The notes beneath the pieces were generated by a model. That model had not been told where the DNA came from. It ran no database searches and saw only the letters and a list, made by a program, of their open reading frames with translations. Both the position numbers and the translations under genes were made by a program. A stretch of 64,000 nt of DNA from Kistimonas sp964291505 (GTDB taxonomy: Bacteria > Pseudomonadota > Gammaproteobacteria > Pseudomonadales > Endozoicomonadaceae), in NCBI GenBank assembly GCA_964291505.2, contig OZ220216.1, forward strand, positions 2,604,001 to 2,668,000. The letters run 5' to 3'. Below are positions 1 to 7,506 of this stretch, piece after piece (the stretch's first letter is position 1; the number at the start of each line of letters is the position of its first letter).

Positions 1-405
1 ACAACACTCGACGATAACATCTTTGCCATTGGCGACTGTGCATCGTGCACCCTGGTGAACCGACAAGGAGAGAACTACACAGTCCCTCCTCGCGCTCAGG
101 CGGCACATCAGCAGGCCAGCCTCGTCGCCCGATCTATCATTGACAGTCTCAAGGGAAAAGCACCCGGCAACTTCAGTTACAAAGACCATGGATCACTCAT
201 TTCGCTGAGTACCCATACCGCCGTTGGCAACCTGATGGGCAACCTCACTGGAAACATCATGCTGGAAGGCTTTCTGGCCAGAATGTTTTATATATCGCTA
301 TATCGCCTGCATCAGATGGCTGTCTACGGCAAGTGGCGGACGGGCCTGATCATGGTGAAGGATCTGCTTGAACGCACCACACGACCAAGACTGAAATTGC
401 ATTAA
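1..405 (+). CDS. ndh: NADH dehydrogenase type II, C-terminal part (5' end outside window)
   Basis: The open frame runs from the first base of the window, so the gene is truncated at its 5' end; a GTG at 55 is internal and not the start. About 134 residues are visible. They begin with the conserved second FAD-binding motif of NDH-2 enzymes (NIFAIGDCA), followed by the PPRAQAAHQQA helix that lies against FAD, and end with the membrane-associating tail (YRLHQMAVYGKWR). The family oxidises NADH and reduces quinone at the inner face of the cytoplasmic membrane without pumping protons. It converges on the tRNA array. Confident as to family. Confidence 0.9.
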   Translation, partial: TTLDDNIFAIGDCASCTLVNRQGENYTVPPRAQAAHQQASLVARSIIDSLKGKAPGNFSYKDHGSLISLSTHTAVGNLMGNLTGNIMLEGFLARMFYISLYRLHQMAVYGKWRTGLIMVKDLLERTTRPRLKLH

Positions 406-457
406 ATGGAAAAGAGGGCAAGGAAGCCTGAACAGTGAAGAGAGAAAAAAGATGAAA

Positions 458-533
458 TGGTGGGTCGTGTAGGATTCGAACCTACGACCAATTGGTTAAA
501 AGCCAACTGCTCTACCGACTGAGCTAACGACCC
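458..533 (-). tRNA. tRNA-Lys (UUU), last gene of the array
   Basis: 76-nt cloverleaf on the minus strand including an encoded CCA. The anticodon loop reads CTTTTAA, giving anticodon UUU. It differs from the other three Lys copies by one base in the D arm (CGGTAGA instead of TGGTAGA) and lies outside the repeated Lys+Asn unit. Confidence 0.95.
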
Positions 534-572
534 ATACCGGACGACGGACTCTATCCCGCCTTAAGAGGAAGA

Positions 573-648
573 TGGTGGGTCGTGTAGGATTCGAACCTAC
601 GACCAATTGGTTAAAAGCCAACTGCTCTACCAACTGAGCTAACGACCC
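573..648 (-). tRNA. tRNA-Lys (UUU)
   Basis: 76-nt cloverleaf with encoded CCA and anticodon UUU. It is identical to the copies at 787 and 1001. First base pairs of the acceptor are GGGTCG/CGACCC. Confidence 0.95.
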
Positions 649-682
649 AACAAGTGACGACTCTCGATCATCACTTTTAAAT

Positions 683-758
683 TGGCTCCCCGAGCTGGAC
701 TCGAACCAGCGACCCAATGATTAACAGTCATTTGCTCTACCAACTGAGCTATCAGGGA
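683..758 (-). tRNA. tRNA-Asn (GUU)
   Basis: 76-nt cloverleaf with encoded CCA; the anticodon loop CTGTTAA gives GUU. Acceptor pair 5-68 is a U-G wobble (5' end TCCCTGA), as in the copy at 897. Confidence 0.95.
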
Positions 759-786
759 ACTACCTGTGCCAATGCACAAATAAAAA

Positions 787-862
787 TGGTGGGTCGTGTA
801 GGATTCGAACCTACGACCAATTGGTTAAAAGCCAACTGCTCTACCAACTGAGCTAACGACCC
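787..862 (-). tRNA. tRNA-Lys (UUU)
   Basis: 76-nt cloverleaf with encoded CCA and anticodon UUU. Same sequence as the 573 and 1001 copies; part of the tandem Lys+Asn unit. Confidence 0.95.
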
Positions 863-896
863 AACAAGTGACGACTCTCGATCATCACTTTTAAAT

Positions 897-972
897 TGGC
901 TCCCCGAGCTGGACTCGAACCAGCGACCCAATGATTAACAGTCATTTGCTCTACCAACTGAGCTATCAGGGA
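897..972 (-). tRNA. tRNA-Asn (GUU)
   Basis: 76-nt cloverleaf with encoded CCA and anticodon GUU. Identical to the 683 copy, including the U5-G68 wobble and the flanking spacers. Confidence 0.95.
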
Positions 973-1000
973 ACTACCTGTGCCAATGCACAAATAAAAA

Positions 1001-1076
1001 TGGTGGGTCGTGTAGGATTCGAACCTACGACCAATTGGTTAAAAGCCAACTGCTCTACCAACTGAGCTAACGACCC
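1001..1076 (-). tRNA. tRNA-Lys (UUU)
   Basis: 76-nt cloverleaf with encoded CCA and anticodon UUU. Second gene in transcription order. Confidence 0.95.
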
Positions 1077-1110
1077 AACAAGTGACGACTCGCGATCACC
1101 ACCTTTAAAT

Positions 1111-1186
1111 TGGCTCCCCGAGCTGGACTCGAACCAGCGACCCAATGATTAACAGTCATTTGCTCTACCAACTGAGCTATCGGGGA
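1111..1186 (-). tRNA. tRNA-Asn (GUU), promoter-proximal gene
   Basis: 76-nt cloverleaf with encoded CCA and anticodon GUU. Unlike the other two Asn copies it has a Watson-Crick C5-G68 acceptor pair (5' end TCCCCGA). It is probably the parental copy from which the array expanded. Confidence 0.95.
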
Positions 1187-1230
1187 ACAGCGTTTCGGAT
1201 GCCGTGATGTGCATCACTCAACGGCGGCGA

Positions 1231-1258
1231 ATAATAATAACTTTCCGGAAAGAGTCAA
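1231..1258 (-). promoter_or_regulatory. Sigma70-type promoter of the tRNA array
   Basis: On the minus strand a TTGACT -35 box (1253-1258) is separated by 16 bp from a TATTAT -10 box (1231-1236). A GC-rich discriminator follows (TCGCCGCCG), of the kind seen in stringently controlled stable-RNA promoters. It lies about 45 bp upstream of the first tRNA-Asn. Assigned from sequence only. Confidence 0.7.
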
Positions 1259-1348
1259 GCCTTTTCATCGCCAGAAAGACATAACAGGTATAACCCGAAC
1301 CCCAAAAACGTCATTAAAACCAACAGCAATTCAGGCACTATTTGCCGG

Positions 1349-1443
1349 TCTCAAGCCCATCGGCTGCAGCAGCGGCAGGGATGCCGCGGTAGCGACGCAG
1401 GGCAGGAGCCCTGTCGGAGCGGCGGAAGCCGGTGGGCTTGAGA
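1349..1443. repeat. Multi-branched inverted-repeat element
   Basis: The outer arms TCTCAAGCCCA (1349-1359) and its exact complement (1433-1443) extend inward through a U-G and CGGCT/AGCCG to a 17-bp stem. Inside are two perfect 6-bp hairpins with four-base purine loops: GCGGCA-GGGA-TGCCGC (1372-1387) and CAGGGC-AGGA-GCCCTG (1398-1413). It lies between the tRNA promoter and the 3' end of clpB and has no plausible gene. It may be a dispersed palindromic element or a structured RNA; only one copy was seen in this window. The remainder of 1259-1525 holds nothing else recognised. Confidence 0.6.
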
Positions 1444-1525
1444 TTGGCTTGCACAATGTCTTCTACCAAAAACATTGAACACCAACCTCAAGCTATCAGA
1501 CACCAGAAATCAGACGAACTTCAGA

Positions 1526-4093
1526 TCAAACAAACACGATCTGATCGTCTTCCACAGAAGCCTTGATGGTATGCCCCGGAGGGAACCGTCCGGCAAGAAT
1601 TTCCTGCGCCAATGGGTTTTCCAGGTAACGCTGGATAGACCGTTTCAGTGGTCGTGCACCATAAACAGGATCAAAACCGGCTTCAACCAGCTTATCCAAT
1701 GATGCCTGATCCAGCTCCAGCGACAGATCATTCTCATGCAACCGCTTACGAAGCTGTTCCAGCTGAATATTGGCAATGCCGGCAATCTGATCTTTTGCCA
1801 ACGGATGAAATACCACCAGCTCATCAATCCGATTCACAAACTCAGGCCGGAAATGGTTGCCCACCACTTCAACCAGAGCATGCTTCAGGGTTTCGAAATC
1901 ATCATCCTTAAGCGTCTGAATCATGTCGGAGCCAAGGTTAGACGTCATCACTACTACCGTGTTTCTGAAATCGACCGTACGTCCCTGACCATCTGTCAGT
2001 CGACCATCATCCAATACCTGCAGCAGGATATTGAAGACATCAGGATGCGCCTTTTCCACTTCATCCAGTAGTACGACAGAATACGGTTTGCGTCGTATGG
2101 CTTCAGTCAGATAACCACCTTCTTCATAACCAACATACCCCGGAGGTGCACCCAGCAACCTGGCGACAGAATGCTTCTCCATGAATTCGGACATATCAAT
2201 CCGAACCACAGCATCTTCGGTATCAAACAGGAATTCGGCCAGCGCCTTACATAACTCTGTCTTACCAACGCCGGTGGGACCAAGAAACATGAACGAACCG
2301 TTCGGCTTGTTCGGATCTGACAAACCGGCACGGGAACGCCGTACTGCATTGGCAACTGCCACAACGGCCTCATCCTGACCCACTACACGACTGTGCAGGG
2401 CCTGCTCCATTCTCAGCAGCTTATCTCGCTCGCCTTCCAACATGCGGGAAACAGGTATTCCAGTCCAGCGGGAGACAACATCGGCAATTTCTTCGTCCGT
2501 CACTTTGTTACGCAGCAGCTTCATGGGGCCGTCTTCAGCGGCTTCTGCTTGCTGCATACGTTTTTCGATTTCCGGCAGCTGTCCATACTGGATCTCGGAC
2601 ATTTTCGCGAGATCGCCATTACGACTAGCGGCTTCCAGCTCAAGCAGCAACTGCTCTTTTTCTTCCTTCAGCTTATGGGCACCCTGAACAACAGCCTTTT
2701 CACTCTTCCAAACATCTTCCAGGTCTGAGTACTCTTTCTCCAGCTTGCCGATCTGCTCTTCAAGTACCGTCAGCCGTTCACGGGATGCCGCATCTTCTTC
2801 CTTGCTCAGTGCCTGCTGCTCTATTTTCAACTGGATCAGACGACGCTCCAGCTTATCCATAGTTTCCGGCTTGGAATCCATTTCCATGCGGATACGGCTG
2901 GCTGCCTCATCAATCAGGTCAATGGCCTTATCTGGCAACTGTCGGTCGGTTATGTAGCGATGGGAGAGCTTGGCCGCCGCAATGATTGCCGGGTCAGTAA
3001 TATCCACATGGTGGTGAACTTCATACTTCTCTTTCAGGCCACGCAGAATCGCGATGGTGTCTTCCACCGTAGGCTCATCCACAAGCACCTTCTGGAAGCG
3101 ACGCTCAAGCGCGGCGTCCTTCTCAATATACTGACGATATTCATCCAATGTTGTGGCACCAACACAGTGCAGCTCGCCCCGTGCCAGTGCCGGCTTGAGC
3201 ATATTACCGGCATCCATGGCACCATCCGCCTTACCGGCGCCGACCATGGTATGCAGCTCATCAATAAACAAGATGATTCGACCTTCCTGCTTTGCCAGAT
3301 CATTCAACACCGCTTTCAGGCGCTCTTCGAACTCACCTCGGTATTTGGCACCCGCTAATAACGCACCCAGATCCAATGACAATACACGCTTGTCCCGAAT
3401 TCCTTCTGGCACTTCGCCATTCACAATTCGTAGAGCAAGACCTTCAACAATGGCCGTTTTACCGACACCCGGCTCACCAATCAGTACGGGATTATTTTTC
3501 GTACGACGCTGCAACACCTGAATGGTGCGACGAATTTCATCATCACGACCAATAACAGGATCCAGTTTGCCCTGCTCGGCCCGCTCGGTCAGATCCAACG
3601 TATATTTGGCCAGTGCATTTCGGCTGTCTTCCGCATTGGCGTCATTGACCGATTCACCACCGCGAATATTCTTTATGGCTGTTTCCAGGGCTTTCTTGCT
3701 GACACCTTGGCTATTAAGCGCTTTGCCCAACGGCCCGCTGTCGTCCATCATGGCCAACAGTACCGTTTCACTGGCGATAAACTGGTCTTTATTCTGCTGG
3801 GCCTGCTTATCGGCAAGATTCAGAATCCGCAGCAGGCTTTGGGAAGGCTGGATATCACCGGTGGGATTTTGCACCACTGGCAATTCTTCAATCAGCTGTT
3901 CAAGTTCTGCCCGTAAACCTTCAATATCAAACCCAACCTGCATCAGCAACGGTTTGACGGAGCCTCCCTGCTGAGCCAGCATGGCCTGCAGCAGGTGCAC
4001 GGGTTCAATCTGATTATTGTCCCGGCCGATCGCCAGTGACTGGGCGTCGGCAAGGGCTGACTGGAGTTTACTGGTCAGTCGATCCGCTCTCAT
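1526..4093 (-). CDS. clpB: ATP-dependent disaggregase ClpB
   Basis: AAA+ chaperone that works with DnaK/DnaJ/GrpE to extract polypeptides from aggregates in the cytoplasm. The 855-residue product matches the usual family length. In order it has a Clp N-terminal repeat domain (about 1-145), a first AAA domain with Walker A GEPGVGKTAIVEG, a long charged coiled-coil middle domain typical of ClpB (about 400-525), a second AAA domain with GPTGVGKTEL, and a C-terminal ClpB D2-small domain. The start is set at MRADRLTSKL because it aligns with the family and sits 5 nt behind GGAGG; an ATG immediately upstream (4096) and a far upstream in-frame ATG (4135) are less likely. A heat-shock-type promoter precedes it. 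Confidence 0.97.
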   Translation of the reverse strand: MRADRLTSKLQSALADAQSLAIGRDNNQIEPVHLLQAMLAQQGGSVKPLLMQVGFDIEGLRAELEQLIEELPVVQNPTGDIQPSQSLLRILNLADKQAQQNKDQFIASETVLLAMMDDSGPLGKALNSQGVSKKALETAIKNIRGGESVNDANAEDSRNALAKYTLDLTERAEQGKLDPVIGRDDEIRRTIQVLQRRTKNNPVLIGEPGVGKTAIVEGLALRIVNGEVPEGIRDKRVLSLDLGALLAGAKYRGEFEERLKAVLNDLAKQEGRIILFIDELHTMVGAGKADGAMDAGNMLKPALARGELHCVGATTLDEYRQYIEKDAALERRFQKVLVDEPTVEDTIAILRGLKEKYEVHHHVDITDPAIIAAAKLSHRYITDRQLPDKAIDLIDEAASRIRMEMDSKPETMDKLERRLIQLKIEQQALSKEEDAASRERLTVLEEQIGKLEKEYSDLEDVWKSEKAVVQGAHKLKEEKEQLLLELEAASRNGDLAKMSEIQYGQLPEIEKRMQQAEAAEDGPMKLLRNKVTDEEIADVVSRWTGIPVSRMLEGERDKLLRMEQALHSRVVGQDEAVVAVANAVRRSRAGLSDPNKPNGSFMFLGPTGVGKTELCKALAEFLFDTEDAVVRIDMSEFMEKHSVARLLGAPPGYVGYEEGGYLTEAIRRKPYSVVLLDEVEKAHPDVFNILLQVLDDGRLTDGQGRTVDFRNTVVVMTSNLGSDMIQTLKDDDFETLKHALVEVVGNHFRPEFVNRIDELVVFHPLAKDQIAGIANIQLEQLRKRLHENDLSLELDQASLDKLVEAGFDPVYGARPLKRSIQRYLENPLAQEILAGRFPPGHTIKASVEDDQIVFV

Positions 4094-4164
4094 CATTACC
4101 TCCGACAAAACTGCCCGAGACAATGCCACGGGCATGATTCGTTTGACTTTCGATGAGAACTATA

Positions 4165-4190
4165 TGATGGCGATCTAACCCCTTTTCAAG
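4165..4190 (-). promoter_or_regulatory. Sigma32-like heat-shock promoter of clpB
   Basis: Minus-strand CTTGAAA (4184-4190) matches the sigma32 -35 consensus exactly. After 11 bp comes CGCCATCA (4165-4172), close to the -10 consensus CCCCATNT. It sits just after the pgeF stop codon and about 70 bp ahead of clpB. clpB is a classical heat-shock gene, which supports the reading. Confidence 0.65.
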
Positions 4191-4196
4191 GCAGGG

Positions 4197-4967
4197 TTAT
4201 CCGTCAGTTTCGGCCAGCCAGATCACTGAAGCCAAGCGGCCGGACTTTGCGCCATCTCGCCGGTAAGAAAAAAACAGTTCTTCCTGACGAACCGTGCAAT
4301 AGTCCCCTCCATATACATCATAGATGCCCATGGCCGTAAGGCGCTGGCGAGCTAAGGTGTAAATGTCCGCAAACCAGCGATCCCCCTGCCCCGCGACAAA
4401 GGCACTTTCCGCTTCAGGGTCATGTGCCAGAAATGCCTCTCGAACCTCCGGCCCCACTTCAAAACACGGCTGACTGATAGCTGGCCCCAGCCACGCCATC
4501 AGCGCATCCGGCGAATCACCAAAGACCGCCACCGTATTTTCCAGTACACCACTGGCCAACCCGCGCCAACCGGCATGCGCTGCCGCCACACGAGTACCAG
4601 AACGGTTACAGAACAGGATAGGCAGGCAATCGGCAGTGAGCACGGCACAGGCGCGTCCTGACACCGCTGACCAGCAGGCATCCGCCTCTTTTTCCTCACA
4701 GTCGTGATCCGCCTGAGCCACGTCAGCGCCATGCACCTGTTTCAGCCACTGGATTTGGTCGAGTGACCAGTCATGCATCAGCACTGCACGATTCTGTAAG
4801 ACCTTATCTGTGTCATCCCCCGAGCGAAGCCCGAGATTCAGACTTCGCCAGGGACCGTCACTGACACCACCACTTCGGGTTGTTACAAAGGCTTTCACCG
4901 AGGCCGGCGCAGGCCAGTCCGGCTGCACATAACGATCGTCAGAAAACAGGTTCTGTGGTTTCGACAT
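4197..4967 (-). CDS. pgeF: Purine nucleoside phosphorylase/peptidoglycan-editing factor family protein
   Basis: 256-residue member of the YfiH/laccase-domain family. Family members have been reported to act on purine nucleosides, and the E. coli homologue prevents misincorporation of L-Ser in peptidoglycan precursors. Visible hallmarks are the N-terminal TTRSGGVS segment, QVHGADV, ADCLPILF and the metal-ligand motif HAGWRG. The start MSKPQNLF at 4967 lies inside the rluD 3' end (29-bp overlap); the longer frame upstream is only rluD read in another frame. The rluD-pgeF-clpB order is common in gammaproteobacteria. Confidence 0.92.
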   Translation of the reverse strand: MSKPQNLFSDDRYVQPDWPAPASVKAFVTTRSGGVSDGPWRSLNLGLRSGDDTDKVLQNRAVLMHDWSLDQIQWLKQVHGADVAQADHDCEEKEADACWSAVSGRACAVLTADCLPILFCNRSGTRVAAAHAGWRGLASGVLENTVAVFGDSPDALMAWLGPAISQPCFEVGPEVREAFLAHDPEAESAFVAGQGDRWFADIYTLARQRLTAMGIYDVYGGDYCTVRQEELFFSYRRDGAKSGRLASVIWLAETDG

Positions 4968-5919
4968 AGGCCTGCTGATCCCCCTCAAGCACTTCGAGCA
5001 ACTCCACAAAGTCCGCAGGCAACTCGGACTCCCACTCCATGTATTCCCCGGAAACCGGATGCACCAGACCCAGGCGACGAGCGTGCAACGCCTGACGACC
5101 AAAGCTACGTAACATATCGACCAACTCAGGCGTCGCCGCCTTGGGCAACTTCAGCCGACCGGCGTACAAGGGATCCCCTACCAGGGGATAACCGATATGC
5201 GCCATGTGTACCCGAATCTGATGGGTACGACCGGTTTCCAGCTGCAGCCGAACATGCGTGTGGGCGCGGTATCGATCAATAATTCGATAATGTGTGAGGG
5301 CATACTTACCGCCCTCGGTCACCGCCATTTTCAATCGGGTGGCAGGGTTACGACCAATCGGTGCCTCGACCTCACCTCCGGTAGTCATGCTGCCGATCGC
5401 CACCGCTTCATATTCACGACTGACACTACGCTCCTGCAACTGATCCACCAGATCAGCGTGTGCGGCCAGGGTTTTCGCCACCACCATGAGGCCGCTGGTA
5501 TCCTTGTCCAGCCGATGAACAATACCGGCGCGAGGCACACTGGCAATATCCGGATACCGGTATAACAAGCCATTCAGCAACGTACCGCTGTAATTACCTG
5601 CCGCCGGGTGCACCACCAACCCGGCAGGCTTGTTGATCACGGCGATCGCCTCATCCTCATAGATAATATCCAGCGGGATATCTTCAGGCTCCCAGCGTTC
5701 ATCATTTTCAACTTCGGTGGCCAACGTAAGTAGCTCGCCACCGAAACACTTCTCTTTCGGTTTGCAGACCTTGCCGTCCACCTTCATGTCACCCGAGCGA
5801 ATCCAGGACTGCAGGCTGCTGCGAGAGTAATCAGGGAAAACCGCCGCAGCGATCTGATCCAGCCGCTTGCCACCCAGCTCATCCGGGACGCGGGCCTCAA
5901 GTTCTATCCGTTCTGTCAT
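4939..5919 (-). CDS. rluD: 23S rRNA pseudouridine(1911/1915/1917) synthase RluD
   Basis: 326 residues. An N-terminal S4 RNA-binding domain (KRLDQIAAAVFPDYSRSSLQ) is followed by a RluA-type pseudouridine synthase domain. The catalytic motif HRLDKDTSGLMVVAKT contains the essential Asp; GRTHQIRVHMAHIGYPLVGD is the second signature of the family. The enzyme isomerises uridines in helix 69 of 23S rRNA, important for ribosome assembly. The gene is divergent from bamD, as in many gammaproteobacteria. Confidence 0.95.
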   Translation of the reverse strand: MTERIELEARVPDELGGKRLDQIAAAVFPDYSRSSLQSWIRSGDMKVDGKVCKPKEKCFGGELLTLATEVENDERWEPEDIPLDIIYEDEAIAVINKPAGLVVHPAAGNYSGTLLNGLLYRYPDIASVPRAGIVHRLDKDTSGLMVVAKTLAAHADLVDQLQERSVSREYEAVAIGSMTTGGEVEAPIGRNPATRLKMAVTEGGKYALTHYRIIDRYRAHTHVRLQLETGRTHQIRVHMAHIGYPLVGDPLYAGRLKLPKAATPELVDMLRSFGRQALHARRLGLVHPVSGEYMEWESELPADFVELLEVLEGDQQAYVETTEPVF

Positions 5920-6135
5920 TGATTAGCCGAACAGTAAATTCCAACAGGGTTCAGGAAACACAGGCAGCCGACACAAACGCGGATGAATCGAGCCTGCCCA
6001 TTGCAGAAAAATCCACGATTTTAGCGTTTGGGATTAGGTTATGACCTATGTTTAAATACGAAGAATTAACGTCACGCAGTTTATCACACCACGTCCGGTT
6101 CCGGGGGACGGAAACCTCAGGGATATTGAGCAAAC

Positions 6136-7113
6136 ATGTTACTGAGCAAACGATTTTTTATTCTGGCCCTGGTCACATTCCTGACAGCCTGCGCCAGCAG
6201 CGAGAAAGAGAAGGTTCCCGAGAACCTCTCTGAAGCCGAGTTGTACCGTCAGGCCCAGCAGTCGCTGGAAAACAGCAACTACAGCCAGGCCGTTGACAAA
6301 CTCCGGGCACTGGAGTCCCGCTATCCGTTCGGCCCCTTCGCCGAACAGGCGCAGCTGGATCTGGTCTATGCCTACTACAAGAACATGGAGCCAGAAGCCG
6401 CAAGGGCCTCGGCAGAGCGTTTCATCCGCCTGCATCCGCAACACCCGAACGTGGATTACGCCTATTACATGCGAGGTCTGGCATCTAACACCGCAGACCT
6501 TGGCTTGATTGAACGGTATGTGCCGGTTGACATGTCCAAGCGCGATCCGGGTCAGGCACGCCAGTCTTTCAACGAGTTCTCCGAGCTACTGCAACGCTTT
6601 CCAGACAGCCCTTACGCCAGCGACGCCCGTCAGCGAATGATCGCCCTGCGTAACCGTCTGTCATACTACGAGCTGCATGTCGCCAACTATTACATGAAGC
6701 GCAAGGCCTATGTCGCCGCCATTAACCGCGGTCGCTACATTGTTGAGCATATGCAAGGCACGCCGGTTGTCGAAGAAGCACTGGGTATGATGGTGGAAGG
6801 CTATCAGCATCTGAACCTGGAACAGCCGGCTAACGAAGCACTGGAAGTATTGAAAACCAACTTCCCGGATAGCAAGCTGATTGGCGAGAATGGTGGATTT
6901 ACGGGTTATAAGGTCTATGCCGATGTTGATCCGTCCATCTGGAACATCATCACCTTCGGTCTGGTTGACGGCAAACCGGCTGACGAAATCAAGCCAGATC
7001 CCTACACCCCCAGAAGCCGCTCCTGGTTGAATGTGATCACATTTGGCCTGCTGGGCGACAGCGGCAACGAGGCGACAGCCCCGAAACCACCGGAACAGTC
7101 CACCGAGCAATAA
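6136..7113 (+). CDS. bamD: Outer-membrane assembly lipoprotein BamD
   Basis: 325-residue essential component of the BAM complex that inserts beta-barrel proteins into the outer membrane. A signal peptide ends in lipobox FLTAC (Cys 19). TPR-like repeats with ESRYPFGPFAEQAQL, HPNVDYAYYMRGL and RFPDSPYASDAR follow, matching BamD of other species. It is longer than the E. coli protein by a C-terminal extension of roughly 80 residues carrying two similar segments (WNIITFGLVDG and WLNVITFGLLGD); such tails are known in Pseudomonas relatives. Divergent from rluD. A terminator follows at 7133. Confidence 0.95.
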   Translation: MLLSKRFFILALVTFLTACASSEKEKVPENLSEAELYRQAQQSLENSNYSQAVDKLRALESRYPFGPFAEQAQLDLVYAYYKNMEPEAARASAERFIRLHPQHPNVDYAYYMRGLASNTADLGLIERYVPVDMSKRDPGQARQSFNEFSELLQRFPDSPYASDARQRMIALRNRLSYYELHVANYYMKRKAYVAAINRGRYIVEHMQGTPVVEEALGMMVEGYQHLNLEQPANEALEVLKTNFPDSKLIGENGGFTGYKVYADVDPSIWNIITFGLVDGKPADEIKPDPYTPRSRSWLNVITFGLLGDSGNEATAPKPPEQSTEQ

Positions 7114-7132
7114 GTTCAGTTGAACACGAACA

Positions 7133-7160
7133 GGGCTCGCATAAGCGGGCCCTTCTCTTA
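7133..7160 (+). terminator. Rho-independent terminator after bamD
   Basis: GGGCTCGC-ATAA-GCGGGCCC stem (8 bp with one U-G pair) followed by a pyrimidine run TTCTCTT. Confidence 0.65.
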
Positions 7161-7167
7161 AGTATCA

Positions 7168-7371
7168 ATGCAAGAAATGACTATGACTACTGCAGTAAAA
7201 TGCCCAACATGCGGCAAAAAAGTGATCTGGAAGCCCGAGAATAAATTTCGCCCATTCTGCTGTGAGCGTTGCCGACTAATTGATCTTGGCGCCTGGGCCA
7301 AGGAAGAACACAAGATTCCAGGTGATAATCAGTTTGATGATATTATGGAAAATGATTTAAATAACCACTAA
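7168..7371 (+). CDS. yacG: DNA gyrase inhibitor / zinc-binding protein YacG
   Basis: 67-residue protein with four zinc-ligand cysteines in CPTCGKKVIW and FCCERCRLIDLGAWA, the diagnostic YacG pattern, plus an acidic tail. The E. coli homologue binds GyrB and inhibits gyrase. Three closely spaced in-frame ATGs (7168, 7177, 7183) are possible starts and no clear ribosome-binding site decides between them. It is on the plus strand, unlike the mutT and secA genes with which it is often clustered; the AT-rich kinase-like gene lies between. Confidence 0.9.
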   Translation: MQEMTMTTAVKCPTCGKKVIWKPENKFRPFCCERCRLIDLGAWAKEEHKIPGDNQFDDIMENDLNNH

Positions 7372-7506
7372 CTCTACAAGAGTTTCCGAAATAAGATTAC
7401 GAGTCAATAACATTTAAGAGTACTCAATCATAAATTATTCACGCAGCCCACCATACTAAAACTGTATATGAGGAGTCACTTCACTGTCTTCGCTACACTT
7501 TCATAC

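Larger units (their letters stand above)
573..1186 (-). repeat. Tandem ~214-bp Lys+Asn tRNA repeat
   Basis: Starts of successive Lys genes (573, 787, 1001) are exactly 214 bp apart. The 573-786 and 787-1000 units match almost base for base, spacers included. The third unit (1001-1186) has a slightly different Lys-Asn spacer (CGCGATCACCACC instead of CTCGATCATCACT) and one changed Asn base. This shows recent tandem duplication of a two-tRNA transcription unit. Confidence 0.9.

Noticed and set aside
496..717. 73-codon minus-strand frame
   Set aside because: It is the translation of tRNA genes.
1209..1478. 89-codon plus-strand frame
   Set aside because: Covers the tRNA promoter and the inverted-repeat element; no coding signs.
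6035..6048. Small palindrome TAGGT-TATG-ACCTA between rluD and bamD
   Set aside because: Only five base pairs per arm and no matching known operator; likely chance.
5951..6133. 60-codon minus-strand frame in the rluD-bamD gap
   Set aside because: Short, no ribosome-binding site, covers the divergent promoter region.
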